From contig JAKSXM010000272.1 in assembly GCA_022575985.1 (NCBI GenBank), positions 31,265,501-31,329,500 of the forward strand: a stretch of 64,000 bases of DNA, given 5' to 3'. The position numbers were made by a program, and so were the translations under genes. The notes beneath the pieces were generated by a model. It was not told where the DNA came from. It did no database searches and saw only the letters and a program-made list of their open reading frames with translations. Positions within the stretch are counted from its first letter, which is position 1, and the number at the start of each line of letters is the position of its first letter. Origin of the DNA: Anagrus nilaparvatae (Eukaryota; Arthropoda; Insecta; Hymenoptera; Mymaridae). This document shows, piece by piece, positions 39,201 to 51,200 of the stretch.

Positions 39201-42200
39201 TCTTATATCTACGAACAGAAGCCAATACCATCTCCCAAATTTTTAGGGAATTTTTTTTAATATTAAAAGAAGCTTCCCTGAAATTTTCAGCCTTTAAGGT
39301 GCTCAGAGAAAAATTTTGCAGACGATTAAAGTTGTTAAAAAATCGATATTTTCGGAAACAGCAAACTTTCAATTGCTTATATCTCCGGTCTCTGTTCAGC
39401 TTTTTTAACGTTTAAGGTCTCATTTGAAAGGTCTTTGATAGAAGCTTTTAATGAGACCAACCAAAAGTCTTTAACTAATGATGCTGAGTCACAATTAAAG
39501 TTCAAAAATCAGTATTTTTCGATAAAATGAATCTTACGTTAATCAATGCCAGTAAAAATCAACTCCATGAAACTTTTTGAAAATTTTTTTGGTAGTAGTT
39601 GAAAGTCCAAGAAAAAAAATGAGACCAGCTGGATGTTTTTTGGACTAATCTTTGAAGCCCAGTAAATTTTTGAAAATTGGCTAAAAACAGCTATTTTTGG
39701 GCCTTTTAGAGCTTGTATCTCGGCAACCCGTCCTGCAAAATGGCTGATATTTTGGCTGGCTGAGTTTTTTATTACCTCAAACCACCCCTGAAAATTTGAG
39801 ACCGATCGGAGTCATGGGTGCGCACACTTTTGTATGAAAAGTAATGGATATGCCGATATACTTTCCGGTTGCATTCTCAAAGGGGGTTTTTTTCCCAAGT
39901 AAAATATTAAAATTTTGGTTTTTGAATTTTTGTTTTAAAAAATTTAGAACATGATAATAATAAAACAATAGATATTTTTAGATATTAATCGCTACTTTTT
40001 ATAAATTACTTACAGTGATACAGATAAAAAAATGGTTAGTGTTTTAGTAATTACAATTAAAATAATTAATGATACACAAATTTTAATATTTATTAAAGTA
40101 ATTACAAATTATATTTGATTTACTTAATTTACAAAAAAAATTATGCATTATAGCTATCTTTAAAACTTAAGATTCTAAATTTCTATGTAATGATGATTAA
40201 TTTTATCTACAGTTTGATGGGATAGAATAATTAAAACCATATTTTAGAGTAAAATATGCTTGTAAAATAGTTTTGTAAGGTTTAGACATAATTGTAGCTT
40301 CAAATGTTGAAAGATTGGAATACATAATATCAATTAATTTGCTTACTTCATTTATGGGATTCTTGTTGCTTCCAATTTTAGTTTTCCAATTACATATAAG
40401 ATGTTTTAAATCACTATCTTCTAATTTATCCATTGTTTTTTGAAATCTTTTTGGATCAATATTCAGCATGTAAGAGTTTATCTGTAAACATAGAAATTAC
40501 TTAATTACAAGAATAATGAAATATTTTTAAAAAAATTATCAATGTGTAATTACTTTATTGACATCATTTAAATCTGGCCAGTTTTCTTTGCAGGCTATGC
40601 AATTGCAGAAGAAATCATATTTATCCTTCTCCTTATTTCCTTTTTCTGAGATGTAATAATTTGTTCCGTATGATGTGTAAAGCTAAAAGGCATTTTTTAA
40701 AGATATTATTTACAATTATTGAAAGTACAGGGAAAAATTTATTTAATTAATTACCTGTTCATTTTTTTTAATTGGTCTAGAAGCATAAAATAACATTCTG
40801 GGACCTTCCAAATGAATCCTTTCAATGTTATTAATGCAATTATGATTAAAAAAACAAGAGATAGTAGTTGTCATAGCTCCGCATGCAGTTGAGCACTCTG
40901 AAGTTTCAGCAGATTCTTTGCTCAAATACGTAGTTGCATCTAAATACTCAACCTTTAAAATAAACAATATTTTTTAATGGTCCAATAACAAAAAAAGAAA
41001 ATATTTAATCATTAATTACTGCATAATTATTTATAGAGCATTTGTAAGATAACTTGATAAGTAAATCATGAAAAAGCTGCTTATTTCCTACAAATATCTC
41101 ATCTTTTTCAAAAATAGGCATATTTTCAAAAATATTTAGTAGATGTGTAGGATAGGCACTCTCCCCTTCTTTTAATACATAGTTGTTAGTTACTCTGTAA
41201 TCTGGAGATTCCAATAAGTATTTGCAAAACTTATATTTATTGCAATCAGCTAAAATATCTTTTAGTAAAAAAATTTCTTCAGGCCTCTCTAAAAAAGAAA
41301 CATAACATTTTTAATTTCAGAAGCAAAATTAGCAAAAAGTTAGTAATATTACTTGAATTTCTGGCATCATTAACTTTATCTACTTTGGCTTCACGGATTA
41401 ACTCTTGCATACCAACTTCTTTTATAGCTGTAATGAATAATCTTGTTAATTGCAGTTGACGCAAGGTAGTTAGGTGCTTAAATATAAATGGATAAATTGA
41501 ACATTCAATGTCGTGATATTTTTCAAATGCTTCATTTTTACATTCGATTGAGCAGTACATAGCAAAAACACAATTTCCACATGGTATACTGTTCCAATTC
41601 TGCTTTAAACAATGAGAGCAAACTACATATAGCTCTTTTAATTGAGGATGAGCACAATAAGCTTTGTCGATAAGAATAATTTCACCAGTCTTAATGTCAC
41701 GATTAGCAGCAAAATGTTTTCCAAATTTTTTATTGTACTTCAAGGATATGGCTTCTGAAATAAATGGTAAATCATACTCCAAAAAAGTTCTTGATAAGCA
41801 ATCATCTGAGTCTAATTTATCTGGTTTCGCACTAAAAGCTTCATTTAATTTTATTAAAAGCTTTTTCTTGTCTTCTTTTTTTATATCGAAATTGGCACTT
41901 AAAATAGATTTTGCTTCATTATAAACTTTCGTAGAATCTAGTTTTTTATTCAACAAATTCAAGCATAGTACTTTACGACACAACAATTTTATCTTGAATG
42001 CCTCTGATTGAGCTATATTTAATTTCAGCGCATAATCAATGTCAACAATACATTCTTGATATTTACGTAAATGTAAAAATAAAAATGATCTATTTCCAAA
42101 GGCTAATACTAAATCTTCAGAATCACTAGGGGCAAAGGCAATACTTTTACAATAATTCATTAAAATTTTTTTATGAATTTCTGGGGTATGGTTCTTATGG

Positions 42201-45200
42201 TTAAAAAGTTCGTTTCCAGTTTCTCGATGATGTTTTGACGCCATTAAATTTTTAGTTTGGAAAACGCAATCAAAATGAAACAAGCGTTCTTCTTTAAACT
42301 CATCAGAAAAAAACCATTGCATACGAGATTTATAATGACCTAGGCAAATATAAATTATAACAATAATAGTAATAACAAAAAATAAAATCCATATTGATAT
42401 ACCGTCGTCCGCCATTTTTTATACTTGATAAATCTATAACCTCTAAATTATTTCCAGTTATTAAAAAAATAAATTAGGAATACCTAATTACATAATTAAT
42501 TCATGAATTTATAAATAATTCAAAGTAGCTGTACGTTTTTTTCAAACAGGTATCTTTTTTTGTTATTCAAGACAAAAGACTTTTAAAATGATTGTCTACT
42601 GATCGTTACAAAATTCGCAAATCGAAACTGATTTGCAACTATCTCTCTCGTTGTTTACTGGTACGTATTTTTTTTAGCGGCAAAATTTTAAATTTCAAGA
42701 AACAACATTTTAGAAAATTTATATAAATGAAAATTTTTTTTTAACTTATTTCAAATTAATATTAATTAATCAAGTATAAATATATGGAATATTATGTGAT
42801 ATTCTATCCGTTGACGTCGAAAAATATGAGCAATTATTTTAAAAGTGATACTTAATTTGAGCCTGGAATCGTAAATTTTTTTTTTGAGGGCACATCGATA
42901 TGACCCGTGTTTTCAGATAGTTTGAACCTTCAGAAAACCGAAAAAAATCGTGAACAAAAAATCGGCGATAGGTGCCAAAAAGATTTTTTCACTTTTATGT
43001 CAAAAAACGTGTTTTTCGTATCTTAGCTACCCTAAATTTTTAAAATAACTTTTTAGGTAAAAAACCTTTTTTAAAATAGATAAGAAAATCTGATTGCCAG
43101 GAAAAAACCACTCCAGAAGAAAAAAAAACTTATCTTTTTACGATGAAATTTAGCCAAGTTATCGTCAATTTAAGATTTTTCTCAAATTCGTCTTAAAAAA
43201 GATTGAAATGTTATTGAGAAAAGCCTGTTTCTGAACTTTAAACATGCATTACTCGCTTGATTTTCATCGTAAAATAATAATTTTTTTTTTTAAATTGATT
43301 AATTTTTTCCTGGCAATTCATTTCTTTAAGAAAAAAATTATTTTTATTGACAAAATTTTAATTTTTAGATCAAAAACTGTGTTAAGTAAATCTTGCTACT
43401 TACAGTTTTCAAAGGCTTTTGACCTAAAAATTGAAATTTGGTCAATAAAAATGATTTTTTTTCTTAAAGAAATAAATTGCCAGGAAAAAATTAATCAATT
43501 TAAAAAAAAAAATTATTGTTTTACGATGAAAATCAAGCGAGTAATGCATGTTTAAAGTTCAGAAACAGGCTTTTTTCAATAAAATCTCATATTTTTTAAG
43601 ACGAATTTGAGCAAAATCTTAAATTGACGATAACTTGGCTAAATTTCATCGTAAAAAGATAAGTTTTTTTTTCTTCTGGAGTGGTTTTTTCCTGGCAATC
43701 AGATTTTCTTATCTATTTTAAAAAAGGTTTTTTACCTAAAAAGTTATTTTAAAAATTTAGGGTAGCTCAGATACGAAAAACACGTTTTTTGACATAAAAG
43801 TGAAAAAATCTTTTTGGCACCTATCGCCGATTTCTTGTTCACGATTTTTTTCGGTTTTCTGAAGGTTCAAACTATCTGAAAACACGGGTCATATCGATGT
43901 GCCCTCAAAAAAAAAATTTACGATTCCAGGCTCAAATTAAGTATCACTTTTAAAATAATTGCTCATATAAATACCATGTTAGTGCAATCAAATTCAAATA
44001 ACTTCTATCTTGTATTAAAAAATTGCTAAAAATAATATTTTTAATTCTAAAATAAATAATTAAATCAGGTAATCAAAGAAAGTATAATAATTTTATTGAA
44101 TTTTATAAAAATTTTAGTATATTAGCACAAGCTGTCCCGTGCCTGCACCAGACGTTCAATCGAAATCATTCTGGAAAACGAACCTATAGCTTGTAACTTG
44201 TCCACGAACGTTTGCGTTTTACTAACCGAATAAAATATTTACCACTAAGAATATTTTTAAAGTTAAAAAAGCATGATTGAAGTCAAAAATTTCAGATCTT
44301 GTCTTGAACCAAAACAATTGTTTTTCGTGCCTCTAATCTTCAATAAGTTTATCAAAAAATATATAAAAATGTATAAAATTTAAAAAGTGCAGAAAGCACA
44401 TACATGCATTACCTCGGAATTTCATTAGTTTTGGTTAAAATTAATTTATTTTTTATATGATATAACTCTAATCGCGCGGAAGATCTTTTCTTGCCATTAG
44501 ATTTTGCGTAAATTAATTATTTACACATTCATTCTATATTATTATTTTGTTACAATCAGGGTATCAAGATTTTGTCAAAATAGTTACATGCTTAAAGAAA
44601 ATATTTATTACACAAACAATAAATTACATTTAATATTATTAATAGTTAATAACGTATTCTTCTTGTCTGCAACATTAAAAAGTATCATTAAGGCTGGCAA
44701 TCACCAGGTACTTGAAAAACAGATCCTAATTGTAACTGCATAAGAGCAAACAAAATGTATTTAAAATGATAAACTGACACTGCAGATGCGATTGGTGGTA
44801 AGCATAAATCATAACATTCAAGTAATTTGCAAAAATCTTTAAGAGCATTTTTCTTTTTACTCCATGATGAAAATGGCGTTGAAATAATCATCTCAGTTGT
44901 TAAATTGTTTGTCTTTTCCATTAGCAATAATTTAAGTCTATTTTCCTCTGGGAAGTCAGTTACATTTTCATCCATAATCTAAAAATAAAATAAAATTAAT
45001 CAGCATGGCCATTAACCAAATTTTAAGAATCTATATACATACACTTGCATCCTTCATCACTGGCCATTTTTCTTTGCAAGGTGTGCAATCGCATTTGAAA
45101 TTGTATTTTTTTAACAAAAATCTTCCTCGGTCTTCTACAGAGTCTGTTAATCCAGGTCCATAAGTTTCAAACAACTATAATAAAATTTCTTAGTTGAAAA

Positions 45201-48200
45201 TCATTGTATTATAATTTTTTAAGAGAATTGTAATATTTTATTTAAAAATACCTGCTCATTCTTTTTTACAGATCTTATTGTATAAAGTACAGCAGTTGGT
45301 CCTTCTAGGTAATTAGCATGTACATTTGGATGACAACTATGGTTGAAATAGGAACCAACAGGGTACAATGCACAAGCTATTTGGTGAACATAATTTTCGT
45401 CACTATCCAATTCAAAATTTTCATTCTTAGGAACTGAAATCTTTAAATGGCACAATAAGCATTAAAATTAAAATATTTAAAAAAATTTTTTTAAATGCAT
45501 GGAGCATATTTCCTTACACTGAAATTATTAGTTGAACATACATAAGTTAAATCAACAAGTACATTAATCAATTTATTATAATTATTTTTAAAATCTGAAT
45601 CATCGATAAAATATTTTGATTTTTTAAGAATCTTCATATATGCTATAGGAAAATCTTTCTCATGTTCCTTGATATGAAGTATTTTATGGGCACTTGCTTT
45701 GTTTGATGCCAAACGAGAGCAAAATTCATAAGTGTTACTGTTCTTAATCACAGCTTCATTAGATTTCCCAAAATCTGTTAAAATATTAAAAAACGGTTTT
45801 AAATCCAAAAAAATTTAGTTGAGAACAGAAATAGAGTACTAACCTGAGGGTTTTTTTTTTATATTATGATTTTCAATTACTCCTTTGATCCCAATTTCTT
45901 TAATCGCTTGTAAAAATAATCTTGATAATATTAAGCGACGTAAATTATATCTCTGAGAAAACATAAGTGGATATACAGAACATTCAAGCTCATGATATTT
46001 TTCCCAAGCTCTTTTCTTACAATCATCTGAACAGTACATTGCAAAAGGACAATAGTTACAAGGCCTACTATTGTAAGTTTGTTTTAAACAATAGGAGCAA
46101 AGAATATATAAATCTTTAAAATCTGGATGAGCACAATAAGCTTTTTCAACAACAATTATTTCTCCTGGTTTTAAATCTTGAGTAGCGATCATATGTCTTC
46201 CATATTTTTCATTAAAATTAACTGTTACAGAGTTTGATATGAATGGCAAATTTTTCGGTAGTTCGTATTTAGGAAGATTTTTTGTTTCTTCTATAGGTTT
46301 TTTGCTTATAGAATTATTCAAGTCTTGCAAAATTTTAAACTTTATCTGCAAATCACTATCTTTTAAATTTTCTGATAATTTGATCGCCTGATCAAACAAT
46401 TCTTTAGCTTCTTTCTTCTTATTCAATGCACACAAGCAAAATACTTTGCGACTGAATAATTTTAATTTGAGTACAATGTCCATTACATTGTATTTTAAAG
46501 CTAAGTCAATGTCAATTATACACTCATTATATTTTCCTAAATGTCTCAGCAAATAAGATCTATTAGCTATTGCTGAAACTAATTCTATTGAATTCATTGG
46601 TGCTAAAGCAATACTTTGCGAATACTTGATTAAAACCTTCTTATGTAACTGTTCGTCGTGATAATTTTCTCCAGAAAAAAGCCTATTTCCATGATTTCTA
46701 GCTTTTAAAGAAGCATAAGCATTTTTTTTAGGCCCGTAAGAAATCAGAAAGTCTGTATAAAAAAATGATTCATGATTTTCATCAATTGTCGCATTATAAA
46801 GGCTTTGTTCCAACATTGTAATCTGTAATATGTAAAATAAAATTTTGGTATCACTTGTCTAAAACAGTAGCTTGTTTAAAAAAAATAATTAAAATATTTG
46901 TTTCTTTACTTACTTTTATTATATAGGTAAGATTGAGGTTATTGTTCCTTATTAATATTTTGAATTAAAAAAAATGAAAATAAGATAACTTATGGTAGTA
47001 AAATTTAAATTCTTTCCTATAACTATATAACTTTTATTATGTGTGAATTCAATGTAACTGGTCAGCGTTATAATTGTAACTAGGAAAAACTTGTTCAATT
47101 GGAATTATTCGGAAGAATATTAGTACCTCCTCTCCTGCAGTCTGCACTAAAAAAAAAATGGCGACAGTAATTATTTTTGTTTAAAAAATCTTCATATATC
47201 TTTTGATATTTTCAATTATACCTCTCAGTCTCTGCCTAAGGAATAAATATAAAAATAAATCAGCACTTTAATAAGCCTTTAATACTAAATTAAGTTAACA
47301 AATACATCTCAGTCTCTTTCTATGGAATAAATATAAAAATAAATCAGCACTTTATAATAAGCCTTTAATACTAAATTAAGTTAACAAATAAAACGTGCAG
47401 ATACCATGTGATCGACTAATCGTCCATTATTGAAGACCGGTAAACTGCGATTGGTGCGCCTAAAAATAAAAAAAAATATTTGAAAAAAGGCGCATTTATA
47501 GTTTTATACCTATAAGAATTATTGAAAAAAAATATTATAATACTAGAAAAAAAAATTAATTAATTATTAAGTATACATAATTGTGAGTTGTAACTATTAC
47601 TATTTTTAAAAAAATACCTAAACTTTAGTGCTTTTTAATTGCATTTACCGAAGCATTTTAATATACTTAATATATTTATTGATAATGACTTTATCGCCCA
47701 TTTTTTTGTATAAATTTGGAAAATTGAATTTATCGATCAATAGGGCAAAAGAAATAAAAAACAAAATACAAGATATATAAAAAATAATTTTGTTTTTTAT
47801 TTCTTTTGCCCTATTGATCGATAAATTCAATTTTCCAAATACAAGAATTACAATTATTTGTAAGCAAATATATACATGGCTCGTTTTCATTTTTTTTGAA
47901 AAAATAGCTTACAAAAACTAAAAATAAAAAATTCCTTTTTTAAAGTCCAAACAAGGCTTTTTAGACTTTTTTCACCAATAGTTATTCAGTATTGCATAAA
48001 AATCACCATAACGAACCCTTTACATTAATTTATTACGTTTTTTTGATAAAAAAACAGCTTAAAACCATTAAAAACCAAAATCGTTACATACGACCTAAAT
48101 ATATGAAATTTTCTAAGTTTTATGTATTTTAGAGAACAATAACATATATTTTTGAATAATTCTTACTAAAAAAACTAGTTTTCGAAGTAAATTTTAAAAA

Positions 48201-51200
48201 TATCTAATAATTTTAACAAAAAAGAGGAACGGTAAAGGCTTTTTTATAGAAAAATTAAAATAATTCGTAGACAAATGAACAAAAAAACTTTTCCGTTTGG
48301 AAAGTAAAGTATTTTTTGATTGAAACTTGCCAAGTTTTTAATATTTTAATTACAACGCTTCTTAATCGGAGATCCATGGGGGTACGGTAAAGGCTTTTGT
48401 TTTTGTCTCTTAGTGAATTTTGAACTTGAACTGATTTTTTTTTCCTATTTAACGACCTCTTAAAGTGCTCTTGGTGTAAGAATTTATTTTTTATATATAT
48501 AATTTGTCATTTATGTGATTAAAAGGTTTTAAAACTGTTTTTATGAAGGTTTCCTTCAGCAAATCTTGAAAATTGAGGAAGAACGCGACTTTGATGGTAT
48601 AATCCTATTCTATCCTATATATATATAAATCTTTAATTTTGTATGTTTGTTTGTTTGTTTGTCCGAAATGGATAAACTAGAAAACGATAAAAGGTAGAGA
48701 CGCGGGGCTTAATACGACAAAAGATGGCAAAAATTACGGGTCAAAACATAGGCTAGGTTTCATTTCGATTGATAACGACAAATATTACTTATGTTGAAAA
48801 AACTGAATTTTCAAGAAAAAAATTTTTATCAAATTTAAAAAAAAAACCAAAAAAACAAAAAACCGAGGAAAAATTTTACTATCAAAAAGAATTTCAAGCG
48901 ATTCGGGTAGGGTCAAGGGGGTGGTTTTCGACACATTAATAAATTAATGACTTTAAACCGGTGTGGAATTAAATTCCAAGGGTTTTTAGACCCAAAAACG
49001 TTTATAATACATAAATTAGTAATAAATATTGACGGGAAAAAACCTATTTACGAATTTCAAATACTAATTTAAATATTATGTAAGTTTTAATATTAAAAAC
49101 CGAAAAAAGCGTGGTTTTGGACACTAGGTGTTTAGTTCATTAATTGACAGAAAATTAATTACTAACAAAAAAAATTCTTTACAAAAAATTTTATTTTTTA
49201 TTGTGAACCCCAGTGATCAATTTTTTTCTATTTATTCAGCATCTATTTACAAAAAACAATAGATGACCAAAACCGCATCGATGACAACCACCCCATCCTT
49301 GACCCTATATTTTTTACGTATCCACCTAAATTTTCAAGGCGATCGGTTCGATCTGTCAACAGATACAATAATTTTTCGAAAATTATAAAAGTTTATAGGA
49401 CTAATCCTATATATATATATAAATGGATAGTCGAGGGAAACAACGACTGCTTGTGGATCCTATGGAAGGGTAGCGAAGCTTTGTATTGCTGATCACTACT
49501 TATTATAGTCTGGGTTCGTATGCCCGTAATTTTTATGACTCAGTAAATTTTAGATAATACTTCGGGTAAAAAAAGGTTATTTTACAAAATATTGAGTAAC
49601 ATAAAACAACATATTTTTGGAAAAATAAAGTCGCAGGGGTCCAGGGGGGCGCAGCCCCCTTGGTGGCTGCCGGGGCGAGCGAAGCGAGCCGGAGGCAGCT
49701 AGTAATAAAATGAAGTTAAAACATTATACTTCACTATTTTTGCAAATTTTTGCAAATTTAAAATAAAAATCCTTTTAACGACAATACGACCAATCAATTT
49801 CCCAATTACTAATACATATACAGTTTGCTAGAGAAAAATTTCAGGAATCGAATGTTACTAGTCTTAAATAGTAGATATCCGTGGAAAATATTAAGATATA
49901 AGGGTACAAAGATAAGTAAATATTGCATTAGTCTTATGGGAAAAATTCAGGAAGTTGATTATTTTTCCTATCAAATCGCAAATTCCACAATGCAAATTGC
50001 GGTAATTTGAAAGTTCAAAGTCCGAAGAATTTATTGGCAATTTTGAGTAATTAAACGAAGAAAGTTTTAATAATTATAGTTATAAAAATTAATTTTATAA
50101 TTAAAACATTATTCGCCATTTTAAATAAATTTTTAATATACTACAGTTTATATCATACACAAAAAAAAATGACTTTGAAATTTTTCAGGAGCTCATTCAG
50201 ACATGAAAAACGCAGTTTTTGACATAAAAGTGGAAATAGTATATTAAGTATCAAGGGCGTAAAAGTTTCGGCACTAGCGTGAACACATTTCACTCGTGCC
50301 CGGCTTCGCCGATCACTCGTGCTAGTGCTCACGCTAGTGCCGAAACTTTTACGCCCTTGATACTTAATATACTATTAGCACCTATCGCCAATTTCATGTT
50401 CACGATTTTTTGACAGAAAAAAAATTAAAAAACAAAAAAAAGTTTTTTTAAAATTATGGTTGAACGCCAATTAGTTTTGCGTTTAAAAAAATATATTTTA
50501 TGTTAAAGGTGGTGATAATGTTCTGCCAATGTCCGTTCTGCGCGATGCTTACATTCGCAATGGAAGTTACAACGTTTTCGTTGTAGATTGGGGTCAACTG
50601 TGTGCATCTCCATGTTATCCAGCAGCAGTGTCAAACATCCGTCCCGTATCTCGATGCGTAGCAAACATTTTTACATCGTTAAGAAACTTAGGATTGCCAA
50701 TTAGCAGAACAACGTGTGTCGGGCATTCTTTAGGTGCGCACGTTTGTGGTGTCATAGCAAATTACTTGTTATTCCGAATGAGTAGAATCATCGCGCTGGA
50801 TCCAGCTAGACCATTAATCAGACCTGGATTGGTTAACCGGTTAGACAGCGGAGATGCTGATTTTGTTGAAATCATTCATACGAATGCAGGATACTATGGT
50901 AACTTTTTTATTTATGCTCGAATCGATCAATTGAAATGAAAAATTTTTCGAATCGAATTTTCAGGTGAAAGTGGAAAACTGGGCCACGTAGATTTTTGTG
51001 TCAACGGTGGAAAATCTCAACCCTTCTGTGCCGGTCGAACAAACGAACAACTTTGCAGTCACGTGTGGTCAGTTTGTTTCATGGCGGAGAGTGTAGACGG
51101 AGGAAACGAAATGATAGCCGAGCCTTGTTCAAGACGTTGCCCTACTGGACCGAGGCAATCTCCGCGCTCTGGAGAAGTTTTAAGAATGGGTCAAGGAACC

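Noticed and set aside
38214..39415. Two identical 121-codon open frames on opposite strands within the 2.1-kb palindrome
   Set aside because: They exist because the arms are inverted copies. The translation is low-complexity, has no recognised similarity and lacks gene context.
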